From Syncephalis plumigaleata (Eukaryota; Zoopagomycota; Zoopagomycetes; Zoopagales; Piptocephalidaceae), in assembly GCA_025201365.1 (NCBI GenBank), contig JAIXMF010000067.1:1-48068 (forward strand): a stretch of DNA of 48,068 nucleotides, given 5' to 3'. How positions within the stretch are numbered: position 1 is the stretch's first letter; every line of letters starts with the position of its first letter. The position numbers and the translations under genes were made by a program. The notes below the pieces were generated by a model. The model was given only the letters and a program-made list of their open reading frames with translations, had not been told where the DNA came from and did not search any database. Below are positions 11,831 to 26,801 of this stretch, piece after piece.

Positions 11831-13520
11831 TTACAAATCAACCACTGTTAACAAAGCATCCGCTAAACGTTCACGTAGAATGGGAAAATAGCTTTTCAAA
11901 TTGTATACAATAATCCATCCGATGAGTGCTCGATTGATGGAGGTGAATAAGATGGCAAGCATAAGTGCTTGATAATATCGTGCTAATGAACTATTAACAA
12001 AGCATAAGTAATCATATCAATTGTTATACTAGTAATAAGAGAGAGAGAGCATCACTTACCGATCAGCTTCACCGCTACGAACATTAAGGAATTTACCGAA
12101 AAGTTGCTGCCAAAAGTCAAGGTCTCTTCGATCGAATCGTGGCCATCCTCGTCCATGTCGTACCTTCACTTTTGTGTGCTCCAGTAGATCCAATGCCATG
12201 GTCAGTGTTAATCCCCATAGTGGTACCTCGGTATCGGGTAGTCGAATAGTTTCCAGGCGTACTGCACCCAACACCCAACTCGTAATGACGTAGACTAGAC
12301 GTGCCATACCAGCAACAATCTTATTTGGCGGTGATGCCGGTGCAACAGTTGAGGGTGATGATGTGTTGGCCGATGATTTACGTCGAGATCCCGATGATGA
12401 CGATGATGACGATGATCGAGAACTGCTATGGCCTTTACCGGCAGCTGCAGTAATGAAACGAGGTAAGAGACGTGGTGCAATATCAATACGAATAGCATGC
12501 GGTCGTGGTGCAGTGAGTAGATAGTCCAACGAGCACCAATGCAATGATGCCACCTCCCCTAATGATATAGTCGATTCTGGCGTGGTAGGTGTCAATTGAA
12601 GATACACTATCAATATGATTCATATTAGTGTGCCATTCATACAGTAACATTAGATGAGCAAGTATCTTACCAAATGGACATAAGATCAATAGTAAGCGAC
12701 GACCAAATCGTGTGGTTACTTCACGTTCATCTAGTGCACCAAGGAATGTAAATCTATCATGATAAATAGCAATGATCTTGTTATGAGTGCTGTGTAATCA
12801 TACGAGTATATTTGTTGTACTTACGCGCTAGATCTTAAATCAAGTCCTACTTCCTCTTTGGTCTCGCGTTCAGCTGTTTCTCGATCAGTTTCACCACTTT
12901 CCCGTTTACCGCCTGGGAACGCAATCTATCCGTGTATAATTTAGTAAACATCCTCATTTATATATATATATCATCTATACCTGACCAGACCATGGATCCT
13001 GTGGATTAGAAGTACGACGAATAAACAATAGTTCAGCTACTCCTGACTTGACCCATGGTACTGTGAATATTCATTACAAATAGATGATACATTAGTAACT
13101 ATTGTGCTATTACAAGTAATACGACACTTACAATCAAAGAATGCAGCCAAGTCTCCGTCATTGGCTGTGCTAACATTGGGAGAGGCCAATTCTAAAACAA
13201 TATGTTGTTTCCGTATCTTTGTTAGCAGCATTCTTTACATATCATAGGTCACCCTCCATACGACCGCAGTATCTACTAATGAACACACGCGTGTTTTTCG
13301 TATTTCACACTGCTTGAGACTATTACTATTACTTACCTGATACTGTAGTGTCATCCACTGGTATGGTAGGGACAACACGTAGAATAGCTGCGACACTGGC
13401 ACGTTTCCTACATGTTGGAGGAGATGGAATACGCCATGTGCCTGTACGACGCAAGGAATGACACAGTTTATTCAAATGGTCAATAGTACTCGCAGCAGTG
13501 GTAGTAGACGAAGTTGACAT
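11831..13520 (-). CDS. Nudix hydrolase (CoA/nucleotide diphosphatase-like) with C-terminal hydrophobic segment, 404 aa
   Basis: Seven exons (13520-13337, 13191-13132, 13060-12981, 12925-12825, 12753-12671, 12606-12060, 11990-11831) sum to 404 codons plus stop. The complete Nudix box lies at about residues 114-136: it starts GKRESGETD, with the catalytic helix RETKEEVGL, so the Mg-binding glutamates are all present. It is preceded by PWVKSGVAELLFIRRT and followed by a FLGALDER strand, as in the Pcd1/NUDT7/NUDT8 group that cleaves CoA and related diphosphates. A Ser-rich insert (about residues 245-280) interrupts the C-terminal half. The last exon encodes a strongly hydrophobic helix (ALMLAILF, ALIGWIIVY), suggesting membrane attachment. 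No PTS1-like C-terminus is present. The stop overlaps an AATAAA. Substrate is not determinable from sequence alone. Confidence 0.9.
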
Positions 13521-14394
13521 TGCAGATTCTAAAGATAACCCTTATTCGTGTGAATATACAAATGAAAGAGAAAGAAGAAGAAAGAAGAAGAAAGAAGGAG
13601 AGATAGAGAAACTACCTGATTATGACCCTATTGTAGGAGTAACTAATAACATCAAGCAGAGTAATGAAGTGAAAAGAAGAAAGCTACCACTTATGAACAA
13701 GCTGTGTTGTCCTGCACGAATTGACTGTGTTTACAAAGGAACCAGTTAATATAAAGGAATTGTAAGGAAACCATCATCATCATCATCATGAATTGATATT
13801 TATGTAGTACTTTCGTATTACCGATACTGTACTTATTGTACATCAACTGTTTCTACAATCATGACGCTGATTGGAGAAGAGGTGATATACCTTCGGAATA
13901 ATATTACGTTTTATCCGTGTAGATATCCCTAATGGCTTGTGAAGAAATAGTATCAATGATATACTAGTAGATTGAATATAAAACTAGACACTTGATATAC
14001 AATCTAGAATGGTCAAGACGATGTAACAACAAACATGCAGATGAATATCAATGTCCATATATTCATATACGTGCATGTGTACACAATCTAATTTACCCCA
14101 ACGAGAATTTACTCATTCTATTGAGCATGAAATAATCGTATACCATAGGTGACATTAAGCAGCTCAGCTGTGGTAGTATTACCAATACGAGGCATCGTAT
14201 CTTATCAAAGTTCACCCCAATCTATGTGCATTTTATAGATTGGCAATCATGCCATTACTAATGCCAATATAAATACAGGTCGATGGTATAATATCTCCAT
14301 GCTTGCTGGCTACTTCTCTGTATCATATCGATTTGTTCTTATTGCTCAACATTATCACTCTATTTACTTTTATAACTACTACTATTCTATCAAT
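13521..14394. other. divergent intergenic region between Nudix and SCP2 genes
   Basis: This is the shared upstream region of two divergently transcribed genes. It holds a GAAAGAAGAAGA-rich stretch near 13562-13605, a short CAT run near 13770, and a TATAAATA at 14268-14275. Short open frames here resemble no protein family. No RNA gene was recognised. Confidence 0.55.
14268..14275 (+). promoter_or_regulatory. TATA-box-like element upstream of SCP2 gene
   Basis: TATAAATA lies 120 bases before the chosen ATG and overlaps the end of a CCAAT pentamer at 14264-14268. Position and orientation suit a core promoter for the plus-strand SCP2 gene, but AT-rich background makes chance matches common. Confidence 0.4.
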
Positions 14395-14787
14395 ATGCAG
14401 ACGGCAGAACAAATTGCTCAGTTAATTTCGATGAAGTTAAATACACTAGATCCACATCGGCGTCAACAATTGATTGTCGATACAAATGCCTCCTTCCTAC
14501 TTTGTATTCAATTGCCTAGTGGACATGAGGTTTACTACACGTTAAATCTAAGAAAGGATAATGATACAGCAGATGGTGCTCGTCACCTCTTTGTATCGGG
14601 TGCCATCGGACGACCTGATGTCACCATATCCTTACCAATCACTACTTGGTCCGATATCGTGGCTGGACGTCTTTGTGGCCCGCCATCTAATCAAGCTGGC
14701 AGGAATACCATTAGTGGTAACAAACTACTGGCCTACAAGTTAAATCGTGCAATCCAATCATTAGCCATACCATTGAATAAAATGTAA
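14395..14787 (+). CDS. SCP2 sterol-carrier domain protein, 130 aa
   Basis: A single-exon gene. The protein consists of one SCP2 domain: an N-terminal helix with IAQLISMKLN, strands with FLLCIQLPSGHEVYYTLNL, the middle motif RPDVTISLPITTWSDIVAG, and the C-terminal helix ISGNKLLAYKLNRAIQ. These match the usual order and length (about 110-130 aa) of stand-alone SCP2 proteins, which bind fatty acyl chains or sterols in a hydrophobic tunnel. I chose the ATG at 14395 because the domain starts immediately after it; an upstream ATG at 14299 would add 32 hydrophobic, Tyr-rich residues not typical of the family. The C-terminus NKM is not a PTS1, so peroxisomal location is not supported by that signal. 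Confidence 0.87.
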   Translation: MQTAEQIAQLISMKLNTLDPHRRQQLIVDTNASFLLCIQLPSGHEVYYTLNLRKDNDTADGARHLFVSGAIGRPDVTISLPITTWSDIVAGRLCGPPSNQAGRNTISGNKLLAYKLNRAIQSLAIPLNKM

Positions 14788-15012
14788 ACCTTGTTGTGAT
14801 TTATTGATTATGTGAGTAAACATGAATATAAATACTAATTGGATATCGCTAGTATAACACGTATATATATATATATAGATATAGATAGATAGCATCAGAT
14901 AATATGATCATTCAGCAGTATAGAATGATATCGATGGAATAATAAAAGAAGCCACCATCCTCTTATACTATGCAAGAAGAAAAAGAAAAAGAAACTCATC
15001 GTTAAAACTAGA

Positions 15013-18000
15013 CTATGTTTGTGTCGTTTCAGTGGCAATCGCTGGACTAGCAGTACCATCATTCTCTGATGATGCTGATGAGGGTGACATCTTATTTGAT
15101 TCAGTATTCGCTTGCTCATCATTCACCGGAGGTGAGGCATTGCTTGTATCATCGGTGGATGGAGAAGACGCGTCACTATCCGGTGGCATATCGTATACAC
15201 TAACAATATGATCCATTTCATTGATGAGTAGTGCACGTTCCGCTTCAACCGTATGCATTAGATTACGTAATTCACGATCGATATCTACAATTTTACGGGT
15301 TAACTCAATGACACGTAGATCCAGTTGGCGGAATCGTGTATACGAGGCAATCAATCGTTGTCGAAGATGATCCATCTCCGCGAGATATAAAGAGGAATCG
15401 GGCGATTCTTCATGAGTACGACGTAGTTCGGCCAGGAATGACAACAATCGATCCATGGCTTCACCGGTGTTGGCCGTGTCGCCCATCATCGAGTAAGCTC
15501 TTGCTTTATTTGCCATATCCGCATAATTGGCATGATTGGCACCATCTGCTGTCCATCCGCTGGATGATCCACGGTATGCGGTACGCGGTACTGGTGCGGC
15601 AGCAGGTCCCGTCAATTGATACCAACACCAAATGTTAATGGCCAAGCAGAGGGTCAACACGGCAAGTCCAAGTAAGCGGACCGGTGTAAACCATCCGAAT
15701 ACCCCGTCAATAATGGAGGATATAAGTGATGACTCTGACTTGTGAGCATCATCATCATTGTTGTTGTTGATGAAGCTCTTTGACGTGTCCATGGAGGCAT
15801 CGGCATCAGCCAAGTGACGATGGCGATCACCGGGTGTGGCACCAACGGCGTTATGTGCACGAGAGCCACGTCTCCTTCGTGGATGTCCCTCTTGCGCCAT
15901 ATTACTCTTATGATCCACGGAGGGTTGTGGTGCTTTCAAGTAGCGTTTGACATCCTCTGCTAAAGCACGATAAAAGCCCTGATTACCCTCTAGCACGCCC
16001 TTCTCGATGGGGCCTTTGAGCCATGTACTCTTTTGCCATTCCACCTTGCAGGTGACGCGTAAACGCGTACGATTCGGCTGAGCACATCGCATCATACACA
16101 CTCGGGTGATCGAGTGGAAATTACTGCCTTGTGGTACATCCGGTGTATTAACCGTACTCATGATGGTCGTGAAACTATTGCCCGTATATATATATTAGTA
16201 TTATATTGGCATGCATGCTACACACACTGCTTATTACCTTTTAAGATCTTTATGTACAATACGCTCGACAATATTGGCACGTGTACTCTTGGGACCTATA
16301 GGATAATCATGATAATGACACTAATGATTAACTAACTATTCGTTATCAAGCATGGACATGATGTAGTGATTACCTAATGGATTACGAATAGGAATCTCGT
16401 AGGATAAATTACGCATTTCATTATTATCACTTCCTGTATGCCATTCTCCATATTTGACATCTAATCATAGAAGTAATATTAGTATCTTGCAAGTACTCAA
16501 TCATCATTCTACTTACGCTTATTCTTTTGATCATCCGTATGGAATCGAGCCATATAGGCGGTATCCGTACCAAATAACGTCTTAAACACGACGGGTAATG
16601 ATGCCTCGATAATCGTGTCGACCGCTTGTTGTTCCTTATCGTGTGTACCATCCTGACCACACTCGCATGTGATATCAGCATCAAGTACGGGTAAGGCATC
16701 GACATTGCCATCTGCTCCCTCAGTGTCGGACATCTCTTTATCGTCATTGCCATGACCGTGTCCATGTGATTTGTGATGATGTCCTCGATGAGGACGACGT
16801 GGTCGATGCTGCCCCAATTGAGCTGGATGTCCATTTGCAACATCAGAGCCTTCCGCTTGCTCATCCGAATCAATTTCCGTTCCATGTCCACTTTGTGATA
16901 TCAAGGAGGGACCATCCTTCTTCGCCTTCAAGCTTCTCGAACTAACAATACGTTTCCTCCAACGAGAAAATGGTGTTGTACCTATTCCATTCATTAGTAT
17001 ATATTTATATACGGTATGTGTTTGTATTACTCACCATGATCATCCTGTTCGGTTTCCGTGTAGCCACCATCGCTTAATGGTTCTCGTTGTGAATCAGTCA
17101 CCGCTAATCCACCACGATCTTCATCGAGACCTCGTCGCCATTGTTGTCCATCCTCCTCGATGGCTTGATCCTCGCTGTTCTCCTCGTTAATAATGCCCGG
17201 TGTAGTTGGTTGACTAACATTGACCAATTGTTCTTGACTTGCATTATTAGCAATGTAGCCATCGACAAATGTACTCTGATATCCCTCCACTAGTCGTGGC
17301 AATATAGCCATGGCAGGTGGTGGTGGTGATCCAGATGACGCAATAGCAGCAGCGATATCTCGATTCCCTTCCGTGTCATCCTCGCCATTAGCGATATTAG
17401 TCGGTGTAGTATGATCTCCTTCGGCTATTAGGTGCACTGCTTCTTCTGCGGCTCGGCATCGTTTCCACGTATCGACTAGGTTCGCGTAGGCCGAGTCACG
17501 GAAGAGGAATGACGTAAAGAAGAAACGACCTTGATTCGATGCCAATTGAATGGCATTGGGAATAACAAACGCCGTGTTCCGCTTCTCAACGGCCAATAGT
17601 TGCGAGAATGGAATGATCAAATTGGTGACCCAACCGAAGATGTTGGCATAGAAACAGACATTTCGCTCGCTTATGTAAAGACGACCCTGTACGAGGATTT
17701 CCTTTTGCATAGCACAGTTGTAATCTAATGTGATATAGCATAACATAATGAGTATATGTTATTTCATTGTACTATAATAATGTAATGATCACTTACCATC
17801 GACTAGAATCTCACCCACTGGTATAGTAGGAAATAGAGCGTGGAAATCTAGGTTTCGTTTCCTTAAACTGGTAATATTACTAGCTGCTGTATTCGATGCT
17901 TGTTGCACGGCTTTCAACTGACTCTCGCTAGTGCTACTTTGACGTTTACGAGCTACACTCGATGTCGTATCCACCGAGTCGTTACCAACTTCTATCGATG

Positions 18001-18898
18001 AAGATCCATCTGTATCATTCATTGCTCCATCTTGCTCATTATTATTATTATTATTGTTATCTCGTTCACCTGAACCATCCGTGTTGGGTGTAGCCACTGC
18101 TTCTATCTTTGATACAGACGTAGCAGCTGATCGTTTCATTTTCGGTAGAGTAAAGTGTTGTAAGGGTGAACGTGGGCGTGATATTGGATCAGCATTACCG
18201 CCATTAGCAGCATTACTACTACTGCCACCACCAGTACCTACCGGTAGATTCACCGACATGCTACGTCCTGTAACGGCCGTAAGCATTGCAGCAGCAGCAT
18301 GAGCAGCAACCGAGGTTAACGAGGTCGTACTCGTATGATTAGATGTTCTCATGCTCATATTAGACAATGATGCTGCAGGCGAGGCGGTACGCGGTGGACT
18401 ACTCGTCAATACAGGCATTGTTGTATCCGTGTCATCCATCAAATTACTATGACTATTCGATTTTTCCACATCACTTGCTGATACGAATTGTTCACGCTGA
18501 CCATTATTACCATTCGTATGACGAGAGGTGCCACCAGTAGATTCGATAGGAAATGCCGTGTCGCTAGAAGTAGCAGCAGCAGCAGCGTTTGTCGGTGACA
18601 TTGGCATGGTAAACACTGAGGCGCGTTCCCGTTGTTGCTGTTGTCGTCGTGGTAAAGTGGCGGCTGGCATAGTAACGTTGCCCTCTGGACTGTTCAATTC
18701 ACTGCCACCAGGCGTGGTGACTATAACGTCATTACTGGAAGCATGTCCCGATGAAGACTGATACTGCGTTAGTGGAAGTGTAGCACGACCAGGCATTGTA
18801 TAGGCACGCGGCTGTTCGATAGTAATGTTAGTAACGCGCTGGTTACCACCGCTACCACCGCTACTTGTGGACTTTTGCCCGTTCTTCGACGATGGCAT
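15013..18898 (-). CDS. GRAM-VASt sterol transfer protein (LAM/Ltc/Ysp family), 1187 aa
   Basis: Six exons (18898-17797, 17724-17035, 16981-16517, 16460-16374, 16295-16238, 16174-15013) give 1187 aa. Order of parts: a long Ser/Thr/Asn-rich disordered N-terminus; a GRAM domain at about 345-460 (HALFPTIPVGEILVD, GRLYISERNVCFYANIFGW, IPFSQLLAVEKRNTAFVIPN); a linker; a VASt domain at about 700-890 (VFKTLFG, EWHTGSDNNEMRNLSYEIP, RNPLGPKSTR, RVTCKVEWQKSTWLKGPIEK); a single transmembrane helix at about 960-985 (LLGLAVLTLCLAINIWCW); then a lumenal or C-terminal coiled coil. This is the architecture of the ER-anchored Lam proteins, which move sterol between ER and plasma membrane or other contact sites. 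The VASt domain spans exons 3-6 and reads correctly only when they are joined, which supports the gene model. Confidence 0.94.
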
Positions 18899-19481
18899 AC
18901 TTGTTGTTCAACTTCAAAAACACTATCAGTATAGCAGTACTGGTTAAATAGAAGGTGAATTAGTGCGGTTGGATGAGGAAATAAAGAGAAACAATGTAGC
19001 ATAGAACAAAAGAGCCAAGAATAAAAATGCCAATAATGGAAGGAGACAAGGAATCAATGCTCCTATTGACGATGATGATGATACTTGTAACTATTATTGT
19101 GATGATGATGGAAATGGCAATATTTTATACATCTCACTTTCCCTTTCACAATGTGTGTATTTTTAAAGCAACTATGGCCTTAAAAAACCAGTATGCATTG
19201 CAAATGTCCTTGTTACAGCCAAGACACAGAATTAACCAATACAAGTATTTTCAGCAGACTCAAGTTCAGTAACAGGATAATGCTCTATTACATATAATAA
19301 AATATAAACAATGAGAACTCAATGGTTTACATGCATTTGTTTGGTTGTAATACACGATATATGATATATGAACTGTATCAATGTAAATATATATATAAAT
19401 AGACGATGACGATAATTGATAATCATTTATGATATGCTAGACTTTATTATACTAATCTCGAGTGTCGTTACACGATGTTGA
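18899..19481. other. intergenic between LAM and PFK genes
   Basis: Both flanking genes are on the minus strand. The stretch holds the 3' flank of PFK (a minus-strand AATAAA at 19443-19448) and the promoter side of the LAM gene. A GATGATGAT run lies near 19070-19110. The short plus-strand frame here shows no family resemblance. Confidence 0.55.
19443..19448 (-). terminator. AATAAA poly(A) signal of PFK gene
   Basis: An exact AATAAA on the minus strand 34-39 bases beyond the PFK stop codon, at the usual spacing for a eukaryotic polyadenylation signal. Confidence 0.5.
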
Positions 19482-22933
<3,452 letters not shown>

Positions 22934-23049
22934 GACGAGAGAGAGAGAGAAAGCTCCAAACAGTACGTATACAACAACTTGTAGAATTCAAGACAAAGAA
23001 ACTGGAACAAAGAGGAAGAACATGTAGCAACGCTAAGTAAGGAAAGATA
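22934..23049. other. PFK upstream region
   Basis: A short stretch between the PFK start codon and the left end of the first transposon copy; it contains a GAGAGAGAGAGA run just upstream of the ATG. It should be the PFK 5' UTR and proximal promoter. Confidence 0.45.
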
Positions 23050-24305
23050 CAGTGTTTTTCCATCCAATTTGCGCATTTATCCTTTAACATTTGCAGTTTA
23101 TTAATAAACAGATTAACACAATTGTTAACACTATTATCGCATTACTATTATTATTGAGTAGTTGTTATGGCACTAGCAGTTGAGAGGAATGTTAATGATC
23201 GCGATATCATCTATTGCAATTAGTGATATTAATAATAGACATGTTGATAGAACTTACATACCTTGGATGCAAAGTGATAACCATTACGGATAAGTTGTTT
23301 TCCGCTGTTTGATCCTCGTTGTTGCACTAATCCTCCTTTTCTTTGAACCTTTGGAGTTGTGCCACTTTGATGCATTGATCCTCCTTTTCTTGAACATCTG
23401 AAGGTAACACCATTGATGAAATGTATCTAGAGGTATACGTAATCCTCTTTTTTTTGAACATCTGAAGGTAACACCATTGATGAAATGTATCTAGAGGTAT
23501 ACGTAATCCTCTTTTTTTTTGAGCATCTGAAGGTAACACCACTGACTAAATGTATCTAGAGGTATACGTAATCCTTTCTGAGATGCGCTCCTTATTGCTC
23601 ATTATTACCCCCAACCATTCCTGCATCATGAGATTGGTATCTATGTTGGTATTACAGCCATGTCCCTTCAACACTCACCATAGTTTCAATATTGAATAAT
23701 GTTACATTATCCACTATAAATATGGGTCCTATTTTGTACGAATTGAATAAACTTATCTTCATCTTCCAGTTCAATCGTCCCTATTACACTGTACTTACAC
23801 TACCTTATCGTATATTGTCTACACATTGTGCTTGAGCAAATCGAGCAACCATAGCTCCCACACTATCAATGAGAAAGTGTCCTACTACTTGTCATGATCC
23901 CTTACGGTAAGTATAACTCATTACACTTTGATATTTATTACAGTATACTAATTCATTATTCTATTAGATGCACACATCGAAACAATGATTAAGAGGACAT
24001 GCAAGTTAAAGGACTCGAGTATCGTGTATGGAATCGGGGTTATGGTTGCTCGTCTGGATTTCATTCAAATCACCAAATGCCTTCCTAGTGGAACCGATGT
24101 TCCAACACACCCTCATCCAAGTGTCGTTGCTTCCAATCATTCAAGACAAGGAGGACAAGACCAAGAGGAACCAAACAACAAATAACAAATTAACCGCGGT
24201 GGTTATCGCCAATTATTCCGCTTAAAAATACGTAAGTGTTAACATAATTATTATTTATTCGTAACAACAAATGGCTAACTGCGCAAATTGGATGGAAAAA
24301 GCCTG
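23050..24305 (+). mobile_element. TIR transposon copy 1 (1256 bp), degenerate, Tc1/mariner-like ends
   Basis: The copy is bounded by 26-bp inverted repeats (23050-23075 and 24280-24305) of the form CAGNN followed by TTTTTCCATCCAATTTGCG, each flanked by TA, which suggests a TA target duplication as in Tc1/mariner elements. About 60 bp inside the left end matches the right end of copy 2 (reversed), and 120 bp inside the right end matches the left end of copy 2, so the two are the same family in opposite orientation. Just before the right end, 23985-24185 encodes a decayed version of the Fanzor-like C-terminus seen in copy 2, ending in a basic Gln/Arg tail. A frame disruption and the loss of the WNRD motif show it is not functional. 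It sits between PFK and the secreted kinase-like gene. Confidence 0.85.
23396..23577. repeat. three tandem copies of a ~64-bp unit inside transposon copy 1
   Basis: The motif CATCTGAAGGTAACACC recurs at spacings of 64 and 65 bases, each time followed by the same ATGTATCTAGAGGTATACGT segment and a T-run. On the minus strand, the tail next to it (23280-23400) reads as a basic Lys/Gly/Gln-rich peptide similar to the C-terminal tail of the element's protein, so part of the element appears duplicated in inverted orientation. Confidence 0.88.
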
Positions 24306-25314
24306 TAGAACACTACTTTGTATCAAAGGTGTAGAGGATGTGCGTTGCGTGTCTTACACTTCAATTAAGTATAGGAAAACTTGGATGTCATTAGATAGAT
24401 CATTTTGACGTCATCTTTTGCTTTGCTTGTCAGTCCATTTGATTTTTTTCTTTTTTTATTACTCTTATCGATTTACTATCTACAGTAGTCTTGCTTGTTT
24501 TACATTGTCACAACGAGTAATCAAACTAACCACATACTTATCAGTAGCTGTTTTATCCTTGAAATAAAGTGTAAAATAGTTACAATCAGTTGTGCACATT
24601 GATTATACAACAACAATGTTCTGTACTAGTCGTACTGAAATATATACACTTTGACCACGTTATACAAATCTACGATAGGATAAAATGGCAATAAAATCAC
24701 ACTATCATCATGAAAGCAGTACCTGCCTAGTTTATAAGAAGAGACAAGGGAAGCGGAATGGTGCAAAAGGCAGCATAGACAATTATAGAAGGAATGGTAT
24801 GGGGCATCGTGTAGAAATGAGGAGAACAAGCCTCGTATCCGTTTCAAATGGTATCATTTCGATTATTGCCAACGTTTCGCTTATTATACCGCTGATAGCA
24901 GCACTGCCGCTATGCTACTAATAGCCGCTCATTGTTCTAGTGCATTGAATTCGGAAGTGTCGGAGTAATGCTGGTTTTTATGTCAAATATGGTCGACACG
25001 GGGAGCGACTTGCCTTTCAATCAAAGCAAATAAAGCAATGTAAAAAAAGGAACCCTAAAAGTAGCAAATGCATAAATTGCATCAATATGCCACGTGTAGT
25101 CGTATGAAGCTGGCCATTTTTTACTTCTGAGTTACTGCTTCTCGTTCCAGATATTTAAATCCATGTTCTTGCCAACCATTAAGGATTATCCCTTAATTGC
25201 TGATTGCTAATTTCCATCTAACTTCTCTAACTTATTATATCTATCTAACCATCTATTTCTTTCTTATTTGTTAACGTTATATTAACGAGTTATTTTTTAT
25301 ATTAACCATTGAAA
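24306..25314. other. intergenic upstream of secreted kinase-like gene
   Basis: AT-rich DNA with no recognisable gene. A short frame at 24685-24921 ends in a hydrophobic stretch, but it has no family features or supporting context. A run like ATATTTAAAT near 25150-25160 could be a TATA element for the gene starting at 25315. Confidence 0.5.
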
Positions 25315-26708
25315 ATGCGTATTAGTTCCTTGGTAGCTACCATTGGACTAATAGGCATTATTGCCCTTACCGATGTCGTATCCGTTAGTGCTGCCAGCTT
25401 TCGATTGGATGCAAATGGCATGTTTAGTCCAATTGGATTTCCAAATGAGATAGTAGAAATTACTGTACCTCTGGCCAATGACGTGGATATTGATCGATCA
25501 CCGATAGAAAAAGTAATACCGATAGAAAAAGTAATACCGATAGAAAAAGTAATACCGATGGATGGTTTCAACGCTGGTCAATCAAACATTACCATTAAAG
25601 AATGGGTATCAAAGTCGCGTCCTACGGCACTCGCTGAATTGGATGACTTTAAGATGATTCTACAATGTTCACGAAACCCACAAGACTTGGAAAATGAAGA
25701 CAGGATGAATAAGGTAAGTAACACTCTTGATCTAGTAAATACAATGGCTTATTTACCTATTATTATTATTGCTATATGATTGTTGCTTGCAGCTTCTAAA
25801 GAGCGAGAGGCAATTAAAAGGCAAGCAATACGGCACGATATTTGCACGAATCCCTGAACGAGTTATTTCATTCCTGCTCAATGGCAAGATTGGTTGCACC
25901 GGTTATCGGTACGAGGGTAATGTCAAGCATTTTCCTCAGTTCATCGAAGAATACCAAGGTCCAAACTTCAAAAAAGTTTGGGCCGAATTGTCTCGACAAC
26001 TCATTGAGACTGTTGCTTTCCTCCACAAGATTAAGCTAGTACACGGTGATATTACAAAGAATAGTAAGTAGCTCTATTTGTTATGCATCAAAAGAAGATG
26101 AAGTAGCTAACACCATACCAATTGCATTAGACATATTTATTTCTCAGATCCATCCAAAGATAAAACCCACAGTTATACTTGTCGGTTTCTACCATATGCA
26201 CATTGGCGGATCAAATCCAAGGGAAATCCCTACGGAAGGTGTGGGACGCTATGTTAACGCTAAGAGCGATGCATGGGCAACCGGCATGGTGATTTATCAA
26301 GCTATTATGTATCAATTCTTCCTTCTTTACAATCATTCCCATAAGGCGCTACCAGCTAGTGAGATTGAAAAGAGCATGGACAAGCTAAGTCGAGTCTACG
26401 GCAATAAAGCGGGACCCAAATTGGCACTTAGACAGTTCGGTTTTTTCCCTGCGTCCGTCTACGTTAAACTTGTTCATGCCACCAATCGACTATTAGAGGT
26501 TGACCCAAAGAAACGTCTACTACCAGGTGACGTAGTGGATAAGCTGATCGAGATCAATGCGACGGAGAAGCTCATTTGGCAGGAAACCTTCAACAATATC
26601 GCCATTAATACTGTAAACACAATTGAAAAGAGCAGGAAACGCTTTAGTCCCACTCGTGCTGTGCAAAGTCTTAGAAGTCAGGCATCTTCAGCATTTGGTT
26701 GGATTTAA
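25315..26708 (+). CDS. secreted protein-kinase-like protein, probably catalytically dead, about 401 aa
   Basis: Exon 1 (25315-25713) encodes a signal peptide (MRISSLVATIGLIGIIALTD, cleavage probably after VSVSAAS) and three IEKVIP hexapeptides. Exon 2 (25793-26063) ends in the catalytic-loop motif LVHGDITKN. Exon 3 carries the C-lobe: KSDAWATGMVIYQAI (subdomain IX) and LLEVDPKKRLLPGDVV (subdomain XI). The usual VAIK lysine position reads LQC, and the DFG position reads GFY, so ATP and metal binding are doubtful. For exon 3, the obvious acceptor (exon from 26148) continues the loop as NNPSKDK but runs out of frame; the acceptor at 26171-26172 (exon from 26173) keeps the frame to the stop at 26708. 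Either the later site is used or the gene carries a frameshift. The stop overlaps an AATAAA. Role unknown; secreted kinase-like families exist in zygomycete-grade fungi. Confidence 0.68.
25501..25557 (+). repeat. 18-bp tandem repeat (x3) encoding PIEKVI
   Basis: Three identical copies of CCGATAGAAAAAGTAATA lie between the signal peptide and the kinase-like fold. Identity at the DNA level points to recent in-frame expansion in an extracellular linker. Confidence 0.95.
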
Positions 26709-26801
26709 TAAATACTACGCAATAGTTTAGCTTATTATTATTTATTATAATGTTTAAGCATAGTGTTTCGTTGTAGTGTCATTAGAATGTATGAATCGTC
26801 G

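Noticed and set aside
13498-13749. Plus-strand 83-codon frame with RRRKKKK
   Set aside because: Product of a GAAAGAAGAAG tract that overlaps the start of the Nudix gene; not supported as coding.
19027-19272. Plus-strand 81-codon frame with Met/Ile/Val run
   Set aside because: Made from a GATGATGAT tract between two minus-strand genes; no start context or homology.
23396-23577. Regularly spaced repeats considered as a CRISPR-like array
   Set aside because: Units are contiguous near-identical tandem copies with no variable spacers, inside a eukaryotic transposon.
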